A stretch of 36,335 nt of DNA. It comes from a virus. A program made the position numbers and the translations under genes. The stretch is taken from positions 1 through 36,335 of the IMG/VR virus record IMGVR_UViG_3300009529_000006, one strand, 5' to 3'. The notes beneath the pieces were generated by a model. The model was not told the origin of the DNA. It saw nothing but the letters and a program-made list of their open reading frames with translations, and did no database searches. Below are positions 15,032 through 20,800 of the stretch, one piece after another; position 1 is the stretch's first letter, and every line of letters starts with the position of its first letter.

Positions 15032-15973
15032 AAGAAACATATTATCCACTGGTGAAGCTAACCTATGAGCCTTAATCATATCCTCTTCCCCTAAACTTTC
15101 AACATAATGTCTAGTCATCCTCAAAGTGCTGTGCCCTAGTAGTAACTGTAAGGTGAACTCGGTTCCCCCATTTCTTAAAAAATGAATGGCTGCTGTATGC
15201 CTAAAAGTATGAGGACCCGGTTTGGTATCGGTTATATCTGCTCTGTGGCATAGCTTCTTTATTGTTACTTGGACTCCATCGCAGGTTAAAGGCTTTCTTT
15301 CTTCAGTAACCCACAAACAAGGATAGTTATCCCTCCTCATTAGCAGATAGCGCAATAAGGATTTCTGTGTAGCCTTTCCCATTTTAACTACTCTCTCCTT
15401 CGCCCCCTTACCCATAACCTTTATTGTCTCTCTGTCGAAATCTATATCTTTGAGTTGAATATTGGCGAGTTCAGATAGCCTCAATCCAGTGTCCAAGAAA
15501 AGCAATATTATGGCTCGGTTACGGAGTTCAAGAAATCTATTGCCGGAACACAAAAGGAGTAGATTATCAATATCCCGCTGTGAGAAGGGCATCCGCTTAG
15601 ACTTGGGGAGCCTGCCTAACTTGATGTTTTGAAGGGGCGAAGCCCCTTCAAAAATGCCTTCCTCTATCAGCCAATTAAAGAACCTCTTTATAGCCTTGTA
15701 ATAATCGCTGACCGAGATAGGATTGTTGGTCTCTTGGAGCTTTTGAAGGAAAAGTCGGATGTGATGTGCTGTAATGCAATGTGCATCAGTCTGATTTGCT
15801 TCAAGGCAGAATTTAATGAAAGCCCCTAGCTGATACCGGTAATTCCTAAGCGTGGCGGGGGAGAGCCCATCTACCTTGCATGAGAGTAAAAAGGCACTAA
15901 GTTGGTCAGTCAAAAGGTCTAGCCTAGATACACCCCCTATCTGGATTTTGTTGTTAGTCAAATGGTCTAGCAT
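15026..15973 (-). CDS. int: Tyrosine recombinase (phage integrase)
   Basis: A 315-residue XerD-like enzyme. Residues ~20-105 are the SAM-like core-binding domain (LSPATLRNYRYQLGAFIKFC). The catalytic domain shows every active-site residue: R165 (TGLRLSEL), K189 (GKGAKE), H255 and R258 (HTFRHT), H281 (LLGHST) and nucleophile Y290. It integrates and excises the phage chromosome. The likely attP lies 40 bp upstream of the start, at 16013-16046. Residues ~108-117 are encoded by a 27-bp perfect palindrome that also occurs in the replication gene at 22755, so part of the linker after the core-binding domain may be an inserted repeat. Confidence 0.93.
   Translation of the reverse strand: MLDHLTNNKIQIGGVSRLDLLTDQLSAFLLSCKVDGLSPATLRNYRYQLGAFIKFCLEANQTDAHCITAHHIRLFLQKLQETNNPISVSDYYKAIKRFFNWLIEEGIFEGASPLQNIKLGRLPKSKRMPFSQRDIDNLLLLCSGNRFLELRNRAIILLFLDTGLRLSELANIQLKDIDFDRETIKVMGKGAKERVVKMGKATQKSLLRYLLMRRDNYPCLWVTEERKPLTCDGVQVTIKKLCHRADITDTKPGPHTFRHTAAIHFLRNGGTEFTLQLLLGHSTLRMTRHYVESLGEEDMIKAHRLASPVDNMFLK
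15627..15653. repeat. Palindromic element inside the integrase gene (copy 1)
   Basis: TTTTGAAGGGGC (15627-15638) and its exact complement GCCCCTTCAAAA (15642-15653) flank three bases. A closely similar palindrome lies at 22755-22777 in an unrelated gene. In the integrase it encodes FEGASPLQN at the linker between the two domains. Confidence 0.75.
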
Positions 15974-16012
15974 TATTCATTTTGGCTACCCAACGACATT
16001 TTAGCTTCAAAA

Positions 16013-16046
16013 TGGAGCTGGGGGGATTCGAACCCCCTACCTTTTG
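16013..16046 (-). other. attP: Probable attP core: 3' end of a tmRNA (ssrA)-like gene
   Basis: On the - strand this reads as a T-arm, GGGGG, TTCGAAT loop, CCCCC, followed by the acceptor strand CAGCTCC and A. No matching 5' acceptor strand or anticodon arm lies within 100 bases, so it is only the 3' end of a tRNA-like gene. CAGCTCC pairs with GGGGCTG, the standard 5' end of tmRNA, which points to ssrA instead of an ordinary tRNA. Its place beside the integrase fits an attachment site that restores the host gene on insertion. Confidence 0.7.
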
Positions 16047-16115
16047 ACTGCCAGTTATCCAGCTTAAAACCAAGCAAAGCCGTTAAGTAGCCTTGCCCCC
16101 TTTCTTTTGAATTTT

Positions 16116-16562
16116 TCACCATCCCTGTTGGTTGGTGCCGTATGTGCCACCGAATTCTATTAAAGCCCTTGAGGTGTCCATTCTAGCTACAGCCCTAACT
16201 GTGAAATCACCTGATTCTTGAATTGTGCCACCTATGTCTTCAAGGAATATAATAGTCGCCCGTGAACTCTTAGCATGTTGGGGATAACAGATCCAAGCAA
16301 AATAAGGTGTATAGTCTGTCTCATTCTGGGACTGTTTATAGCTGATTGTAGTTCCATCAAAACTAAAAGTTTCAAGGATTATAGTCTTGACGAACAAAAG
16401 CATATAATTTTCTTCCATCATGAAATCCACACTATATACCTGACCGGGCTTAAGTCTTTCTGCCATTAAATTACTGTCAACCTCTATAATTCCTGATGGT
16501 GAATTGCACCCTATCATGAATAAAGTTATAAGCAGAGCCGAAATCAATAGCAATTTTTTCAT
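16116..16562 (-). CDS. Lipoprotein expressed with the repressor (possible lysogenic conversion or exclusion gene)
   Basis: A 148-residue protein with a lipoprotein signal peptide: KK, then hydrophobic LLLISALLITLFMIG and C19 as the likely lipidated residue. The mature part is beta rich (AGC-free after C19 except one Cys) and resembles nothing I recognise. Its ATG overlaps the repressor stop (ATGA at 16559-16562), so it is translated together with the repressor in the lysogen. Surface lipoproteins in this position in other phages often block superinfection, but here that is inference. Confidence 0.75.
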   Translation of the reverse strand: MKKLLLISALLITLFMIGCNSPSGIIEVDSNLMAERLKPGQVYSVDFMMEENYMLLFVKTIILETFSFDGTTISYKQSQNETDYTPYFAWICYPQHAKSSRATIIFLEDIGGTIQESGDFTVRAVARMDTSRALIEFGGTYGTNQQGW

Positions 16563-17179
16563 TTCAATTTCCTTCTAACCTCAATGACCGGTGCTGCTAC
16601 TTGGGCTTCTTCTAGCTTAATTCTGCGCTCATTGTTTTCCAAGTATAATTCATCGGCAATCTTCCTTAATCGTGCTAACCGCAGTTCACCTTGGACGAGA
16701 CAGGCTACTATATCACCAGTATCTATCTCCCCGTCTCGGTCAATAATGATTATATTACCATCCTTAACTTCTGGCTCAAGACAATGCCCACGAGCTATGT
16801 ATGCCTCTAGCCTTTTACCCCGTGCTTGCTCTCGTGGCACTGGCACATAGTCTAGCGGTTCCACAGGCTCACCGGCATGAAGAGCAAGCTCCTCGTATAT
16901 CGGCACAGAAGCAGGCATGGTTATCCTGTAGCGCTCTAGCAAATCCTCGTGGGACTCCTTGGGCTGATAAGTTGTTGACCTTAAAAATATTTCAGGCGAT
17001 TCATCTAAAGCAGAAGCTAATTTTCTAGCAATCCGCAAAGTTATGCTACCCCTCCGTCCCTTTACTAACGAATTGATATATCCCCTATCTACACCAGAAA
17101 GGTTAGCCAATTTTCTTTGACTCATGCCTTTTTGAGACAAAAGGCGTTTCAATAATTCACCAACAGTTTCCTCTTCCAA
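16559..17179 (-). CDS. CI/LexA-like repressor with a degenerate S24 autocleavage domain
   Basis: An XRE helix-turn-helix (GMSQRKLANLSGVDRGYINS) is followed by a LexA/CI-type C-terminal domain. The cleavage site AG remains (LHAGEPVE). The catalytic Ser in the G-x-S-M motif is Cys (GHCLEP) and the Lys expected in V-K-R-L is Ala (LARLRK), so RecA-stimulated self-cleavage is probably lost. The start used is TTG 17179, 7 bases after AGGAG (17187-17191). An in-frame TTG at 17185 is too close to that site. It represses the divergent early promoter at 17331 and is in one operon with the lipoprotein. Confidence 0.85.
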   Translation of the reverse strand: MEEETVGELLKRLLSQKGMSQRKLANLSGVDRGYINSLVKGRRGSITLRIARKLASALDESPEIFLRSTTYQPKESHEDLLERYRITMPASVPIYEELALHAGEPVEPLDYVPVPREQARGKRLEAYIARGHCLEPEVKDGNIIIIDRDGEIDTGDIVACLVQGELRLARLRKIADELYLENNERRIKLEEAQVAAPVIEVRRKLK

Positions 17180-17228
17180 ATCCAAGCTCCTGTAGACTAT
17201 TGTCGCATATTTAGAGACTTTTTCAAGA

Positions 17229-17247
17229 TTGTGGATTTATTCTACAA
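17229..17247. promoter_or_regulatory. Imperfect repressor operator
   Basis: TTGTGGA (17229-17235), five bases, then TCTACAA (17241-17247). One half-site matches the operator at 17306 exactly and the other differs at one base. The spacing is one base shorter. Confidence 0.55.
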
Positions 17248-17305
17248 CTGGTTTACTATGAGGGGAAGGTATTATGTTCTATAACAATGTTCTATTTTGA
17301 AAATA

Positions 17306-17325
17306 TTGTAGAGAAAAGTCTACAA
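17306..17325. promoter_or_regulatory. Perfect palindromic repressor operator
   Basis: TTGTAGA and TCTACAA are exact inverse complements separated by six bases. The site ends 5 bases upstream of the -35 box of the early promoter, a position suited to repression by the XRE-type repressor or by the Cro-like protein. Confidence 0.7.
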
Positions 17326-17330
17326 AGGTA

Positions 17331-17359
17331 TTGACAAAAGCCACATAGTAGTGTATAAT
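17331..17359 (+). promoter_or_regulatory. Consensus sigma-70 early promoter
   Basis: TTGACA (17331-17336) and TATAAT (17354-17359) with exactly 17 bases between: both hexamers are perfect. Transcription would start near 17366 and read the early operon from 17395. The operator just upstream implies tight repression in the lysogen. Confidence 0.9.
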
Positions 17360-17394
17360 ATCCGCAGTGAGGCTAAAGTGAACAAGGTGGCAAG

Positions 17395-17877
17395 ATGGCA
17401 ATCAAACAATTAGATATTGCCCAAATTAAATATTCATACCTTGAGGAGCATAAATCTGGGAAAGTTATTGCTCAAGAAATAGGTGTCTCAATGGAGACTG
17501 TCTATGTGCGATTGAGAAAAGCCGGTATTCTACATAGTCCATCGGAGGCTCATAGTGGCGAAAGGGCTAAGGGTTGGAGGAGTGGGAACTGGAGAGGCGG
17601 AAAATACCTTGATGGCAGGGGGTATGTGCTTATTTGTTGTCCTAGTCATCCGAACCCTACTCAAAGCGAGAAATATGTTTACGAGCACCGCCTTGTTATG
17701 GAGGGATATTTGGGTCGTTATCTTTCACCTATTGAAGTAGTTCATCACAAAGGCACCAAATACCCTATGGATAGCATTGAGAATAAACAGGATAACAGGC
17801 TAGAAAACCTACAATTATTCCCAAATAATACTGCCCACTTAAATTACCACCGTTCCTTAACGAGGAGAGATGAATAA
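17395..17877 (+). CDS. HNH homing endonuclease with N-terminal HTH
   Basis: A 160-residue protein, the first gene of the early operon. Residues ~8-45 look like a helix-turn-helix (GKVIAQEIGVSMETVYVRLR). Residues ~95-150 are an HNH_3-type nuclease: YVYEHRLVMEGYLGRYLS, then the metal-binding VVHHKG, and NKQDNRLENLQLF with the final His in TAHLNYH. It cuts DNA and probably spreads itself. Placed ahead of the Cro-like gene, where phages normally begin with cro, so it may be a later insertion. A related enzyme lies at 18985. Confidence 0.8.
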   Translation: MAIKQLDIAQIKYSYLEEHKSGKVIAQEIGVSMETVYVRLRKAGILHSPSEAHSGERAKGWRSGNWRGGKYLDGRGYVLICCPSHPNPTQSEKYVYEHRLVMEGYLGRYLSPIEVVHHKGTKYPMDSIENKQDNRLENLQLFPNNTAHLNYHRSLTRRDE

Positions 17878-18163
17878 TTTAATAGAAGCTATAAAACACA
17901 AACAAAAGGAAAGTGACCTGACTGATAATGGGCTCGCCTCAATCTTGGGTATTGATAGGTCTACTTGGTCTTATATCAAGAGCGGTAAAAGAAACCCCGG
18001 CTTGAAATTTCTCTCTGCTGTAGCAAATACATTCCCCGAACTGAGGACTTTAGTGGATGTGGTAATTTACGACAACCTCCTCACAGCCCATACTATGACG
18101 CCCCAAGATAAGCAACAGAGCGGTTTAAGGAAATTATTAAGGGCTTTACACCTATGGAACTAA
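17870..18163 (+). CDS. XRE-family HTH protein, Cro-like
   Basis: A 97-residue protein overlapping the HNH gene by 8 bases. Residues ~18-50 form an XRE-type helix-turn-helix (LTDNGLASILGIDRSTWSYI, then KSGKRNPGLKFLSAVA). The C-terminal half is helical. As the first regulator of the early operon, opposite the repressor, it is the best Cro candidate and may bind the same palindromes. It could also act at a different promoter. Confidence 0.75.
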   Translation: MNNLIEAIKHKQKESDLTDNGLASILGIDRSTWSYIKSGKRNPGLKFLSAVANTFPELRTLVDVVIYDNLLTAHTMTPQDKQQSGLRKLLRALHLWN

Positions 18164-18378
18164 ATATTCCAAAAATTCAGGCTGAACTGCAGGAGTTAGC
18201 CGGGGAGCAGAAAGTCAAGGTGAAGACTAATAATCACTTGGTTGTAAGTTGCTCTATTAGGGAAACAGATAACAGAGTTGATATTACCTTCAACCCCAAG
18301 CGTATTAGGAGCCCAAAGCGATTAGATGAGCACCTAGCGATATGCCGGGAGTCTATTTGCCACCATGACATAGGTTGA
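18154..18378 (+). CDS. Unknown 74-residue early protein
   Basis: Begins 10 bases before the previous stop. It has a helical start (IPKIQAELQELAGEQKVKVK) and then beta-like strands (NNHLVVSCSIRETDNRVDIT), with three cysteines and HH near the C-terminus that do not form a clear metal site. Part of a run of small early genes that are probably regulators or host-takeover proteins. Function unknown. Confidence 0.55.
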   Translation: MELNIPKIQAELQELAGEQKVKVKTNNHLVVSCSIRETDNRVDITFNPKRIRSPKRLDEHLAICRESICHHDIG

Positions 18379-18388
18379 GGAGTGAAGG

Positions 18389-18766
18389 ATGGGATTGATA
18401 ATTACAACAATGAGATGTCCTCGCCCTGACTGTGGCGGGAACATAGTTCTTGATGACGATGGAAGGGAATACTGTCTGCTATGCAGTCGTCCTGATGAAG
18501 TAAATAAGAGGCAGGATGCCGGCAGAATTGGTGGGATACAGACTTCTCTCCGGTATGGCACTGCTCACATGATTGATATAGGCAGGCGAGGTGGACGACC
18601 TAAAGCAAGAACACTGATTAAGCAGCAATCAGCGTGTGAAGTCTCAATAGAAAACGAAAGGAAGGCAAGGCTGCCCAACGACCTGAAGGGACTGAAAACG
18701 CTGTGGAAGGAAAGACGGGGAGAGTCGCTTGTTGCGGATGGCTCTCCCCAAGGAGGGGTTGGTTGA
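18389..18766 (+). CDS. Zinc-ribbon early protein
   Basis: A 125-residue protein behind GAGGAGTGAAGG. Cys9, Cys15, Cys29 and Cys32 (RCPRPDCGG and YCLLC) form a zinc ribbon of the type found in DNA-binding or transcription proteins. It is followed by basic, Gly-rich segments (AGRIGGIQTS and GRRGGRPKARTL), the second resembling an AT-hook. Probably binds nucleic acid. The basic C-terminal third is low in complexity. No precise family. Confidence 0.6.
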   Translation: MGLIITTMRCPRPDCGGNIVLDDDGREYCLLCSRPDEVNKRQDAGRIGGIQTSLRYGTAHMIDIGRRGGRPKARTLIKQQSACEVSIENERKARLPNDLKGLKTLWKERRGESLVADGSPQGGVG

Positions 18767-18888
18767 AGAGGAGAATATTAGTTTTAAGGCTTTCAGGCAA
18801 AGCCAAAGATGTTTTTGGCTCATTAGAACAGTTAGCAAAAAGCCGTGGCAATGAGACTCTGGGTCAAATCGCGGAGCGAGGGAAATGA
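18763..18888 (+). CDS. 41-residue ribbon-helix-helix-like microprotein, TTG start
   Basis: TTG 18763 lies 6 bases after AAGGAGGGG (18750-18757). The in-frame ATG further up, at 18703, has no such site. The product starts KRRILVLRLSGKAKDVFGSL and ends with a helix (GNETLGQIAERG), a pattern like a short beta strand plus two helices of an Arc-type repressor. It overlaps the previous and next genes by a few bases. Low certainty because of its length. Confidence 0.45.
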   Translation: MKRRILVLRLSGKAKDVFGSLEQLAKSRGNETLGQIAERGK

Positions 18889-18983
18889 CAGACCTGCAGG
18901 GATTGATGGTTTTGGAGGGGCTGACAGTAATGGTGCTGTTTGTCATTGTTGGTGTCTGGTGGATTATGGAGTGGAGAGACTGA
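18885..18983 (+). CDS. 32-residue single-pass membrane peptide
   Basis: ATG 18885 overlaps the TGA of the previous gene, and the frame ends at TGA 18981-18983. The core is hydrophobic (TVMVLFVIVGVWWIM), one membrane span, with acidic ends. It sits directly ahead of the HNH gene at 18985. Small membrane peptides in early phage operons often modulate host membrane proteins, but nothing here identifies a partner. Confidence 0.45.
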   Translation: MTDLQGLMVLEGLTVMVLFVIVGVWWIMEWRD

Positions 18984-18984
18984 G

Positions 18985-19638
18985 ATGGCACAAACAGCAT
19001 TAGCGCCAGAAATAGGTGATATTAAAAAGGCCCAGAATGTTGATAGAAAAGGTGGGGCAAAATATATCTGGGCTGCTTGTATAGATTGTGGGAAAGAACG
19101 GTGGGTTAGATTTATAAAAGGTGAAACACAAAAGAAAAGATGCCAATCATGCTCACAAAAACTGAGACTTCAAAATCCCGAAGCTCGTGCAAAGGTAGTG
19201 GCTACTCTTCGTCATAAAAGGGGTATAGATGCCAATAATTGGAAGGGCGGTAGGTCAAAGAGAAATACTGGCTACATTGACATTAAACTTCAACCTGATG
19301 ACTTCTTCTATCCGATGGCAAACAAGAGGGGTTATGTTCTTGAACATCGCCTTGTGGTAGCAAAAGCTCTTAATCGTTGCCTTTTGCCTTGGGAAGTAGT
19401 CCATCATAAGGGAAATAAATATCCACAAGGCAGCAAAGAAAACAAGAGCGATAACCGATACCCTGAGAATTTAGAATTATTGCCAACAAAAAAATATCAT
19501 TTAGTGGATAACGTGAGCAGAAGACTTATTGTTAATTTACAGAAGCGTGTTACCTTACTTGAAGCTGAAAATGTAATCCTACACAAACAATTAGAGGAGA
19601 TTAAAGATGATAGCATCATTACCTACTCGGATAGCTAG
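18985..19638 (+). CDS. HNH homing endonuclease with zinc-finger N-terminus
   Basis: A 217-residue protein. An upstream in-frame ATG at 18940 lies inside the small membrane gene and was rejected. Residues ~32-58 contain CIDCGKE and RCQSCSQK, a zinc finger. Residues ~118-175 are an HNH_3 nuclease closely like the one at 17395: YVLEHRLVVAKALNRCLLPW, VVHHKGNKYP, NKSDNRYPENLELLP. The C-terminus is a coiled coil (LLEAENVILHKQLEEIKDD). It overlaps the next gene by 32 bases. Probably a selfish homing nuclease, sharing ancestry with the 17395 enzyme in the catalytic domain only. Confidence 0.8.
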   Translation: MAQTALAPEIGDIKKAQNVDRKGGAKYIWAACIDCGKERWVRFIKGETQKKRCQSCSQKLRLQNPEARAKVVATLRHKRGIDANNWKGGRSKRNTGYIDIKLQPDDFFYPMANKRGYVLEHRLVVAKALNRCLLPWEVVHHKGNKYPQGSKENKSDNRYPENLELLPTKKYHLVDNVSRRLIVNLQKRVTLLEAENVILHKQLEEIKDDSIITYSDS

Positions 19639-19840
19639 AAATGGCAGAATAGCACAGCTCATTCGGGCAAGAGTGAATCACCGGTGTTGTGTGTGCCAAG
19701 AATATATTGAGGAGAGGGATTATTACTATTCGGTGGTGGTTGGAGGTGGTGGCTTGGGAAGTATTAAATTCCCTGAGCGGGTTCATACATATTGTTTGGA
19801 GAAGTATTTTGACCATATTAGAAGGAGTCAAGGATTTTAA
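19607..19840 (+). CDS. Small zinc-binding early protein
   Basis: A 77-residue protein with a TTAGAGGAG site inside the end of the HNH gene. Cysteines in CCVCQEYI and HTYCLEKYF, with a glycine-rich beta region between (VVVGGGGLG), look like a PARP-finger-like or treble-clef metal site. The N-terminus is basic (RIARNGRIAQLIRARVNHR), consistent with nucleic acid binding. Function unknown. Confidence 0.55.
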   Translation: MIASLPTRIARNGRIAQLIRARVNHRCCVCQEYIEERDYYYSVVVGGGGLGSIKFPERVHTYCLEKYFDHIRRSQGF

Positions 19841-19851
19841 GGAGGACAAAA

Positions 19852-20319
19852 ATGGCAGAGACTAAAAAAGCACCAGATTATACCAATAGTGCTGAGAACC
19901 TTTGCAATCCACGAGGGGTTAAGGAGCTTCTTGATAATCTGCATCTTGAGCAGAAAGTTCTAGCTGGATTAGAGGATGAACTCAAGGGAAAGAATAAAGA
20001 ACTTTATGAAGCGGTTGAGGAGTCAATGAAACATATAGTTGACCTTCAAGCTAATATCAGAGCTGCCGTTGAAGCCCTAGGCAGCTATCAGGACATTGAG
20101 GCTGGGGACTATGCAGTCAAGTATCGGCGGATGAGTAAGAGCTATGATGTTGCCGCCTTCAAAAGAAACTACCCCGACTTTGCTCCTGCCGTAGTTACTG
20201 AAACTCTGAATATCAAAGCTCTTGAAGGGTTAGTTAGAGGTAAGCTACTTACCGAGGAAGCATTAAAGCTCAACAAGATTCTGACCGAGGCACCGACTTA
20301 TGCCTTCTTTATAAGGTGA
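19852..20319 (+). CDS. Coiled-coil protein of the recombination module
   Basis: A 155-residue protein behind AAGGAGGAC. Residues ~25-80 form a long coiled coil (NLHLEQKVLAGLEDELKGKN), followed by a compact region (GDYAVKYRRMSKSYDVAAFK and NYPDFAPAVVTETLNI). Genes of this shape often lie just ahead of phage RecT or exonuclease genes, some annotated as Gam-like or Gp157-like. I cannot place it firmly in either family. Position, two genes ahead of RecT, supports a recombination or nuclease-inhibitor role. Confidence 0.55.
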   Translation: MAETKKAPDYTNSAENLCNPRGVKELLDNLHLEQKVLAGLEDELKGKNKELYEAVEESMKHIVDLQANIRAAVEALGSYQDIEAGDYAVKYRRMSKSYDVAAFKRNYPDFAPAVVTETLNIKALEGLVRGKLLTEEALKLNKILTEAPTYAFFIR

Positions 20320-20333
20320 AAGGAAATAGATTA

Positions 20334-20537
20334 ATGCAGATAGTTGATATGGACTGGGCGCGGAAAGTTCCTTTTTATACCATACATTGCGTATGCGATA
20401 TCTTCTTTACTTGCAAAGTTGATGAGTGGCGAATAGCGGAGTGCCCAAAATGCGGTCGTAGAGCTAACATTTGTGAGTTGAGAAGAGAATGGGAACAAAA
20501 CCCGGCACCCAAAAAGGAACTACTTAATGAGAGGTAG
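20334..20537 (+). CDS. Zinc-ribbon microprotein
   Basis: The ATG at 20334 is ~8 bases after AAAGGA; a GTG at 20316 overlapping the previous stop is an alternative. The 67-residue product has CVCDIFFTCKV and CPKCGRRANIC, a four-to-five Cys zinc ribbon, and a charged C-terminus (LRREWEQNPAPKKELLNER). Likely a nucleic-acid-binding helper in the recombination operon. Function unknown. Confidence 0.55.
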   Translation: MQIVDMDWARKVPFYTIHCVCDIFFTCKVDEWRIAECPKCGRRANICELRREWEQNPAPKKELLNER

Positions 20538-20539
20538 TT

Positions 20540-20800
20540 ATGCCATATCCTAAGAATAAATATCGCAAGGGTTATACCATATATGGAATGGATACTTTAT
20601 TAGAGCACCTTAAAAAGGGGCGATGGGTTTATCTCAGGGATAAGGTAGTGCATCCGAGCTTCATCCTGCACATGACCTTTAACACAGTAGCAGGATTCTT
20701 GGATGCTCACCAAATCAGTGAGGCTATTAACCAACAAAAAGAATACTACGGTGAGAAAGTGAAACCTTATGCCAATTTACGAGGACGAAAGCAGAACTAG
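20540..20800 (+). CDS. Unknown 86-residue early protein
   Basis: Starts 2 bases after the previous stop, with GAGAGGTAG upstream. Basic N-terminus (YPKNKYRKGYTIYGMDTLLE), an aromatic central part, and a C-terminus overlapping the RecT gene by 32 bases. No motifs. A small protein of this form next to RecT might be a single-strand-binding or loader accessory, which is only positional. Confidence 0.5.
   Translation: MPYPKNKYRKGYTIYGMDTLLEHLKKGRWVYLRDKVVHPSFILHMTFNTVAGFLDAHQISEAINQQKEYYGEKVKPYANLRGRKQN

Larger units (their letters stand above)
17186..17394. promoter_or_regulatory. Divergent lysogeny/early control region
   Basis: This gap between the repressor (-) and the early operon (+) holds the early promoter at 17331, two palindromic operators (17229-17247 and 17306-17325), a single TGTAGA half-site at 17191 near the repressor ribosome binding site, and a direct repeat of ATGTTCTAT (17274-17282 and 17287-17295). 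A weak - strand promoter, TTGAAA (17226-17221) and ACAATA (17203-17198) 17 bases apart, could serve the repressor. Confidence 0.75.

Noticed and set aside
16013-16110. A complete tRNA gene on the - strand
   Set aside because: Only the T-arm and acceptor 3' strand are present; no 5' acceptor strand, and the bases before the T-arm do not form an anticodon stem.
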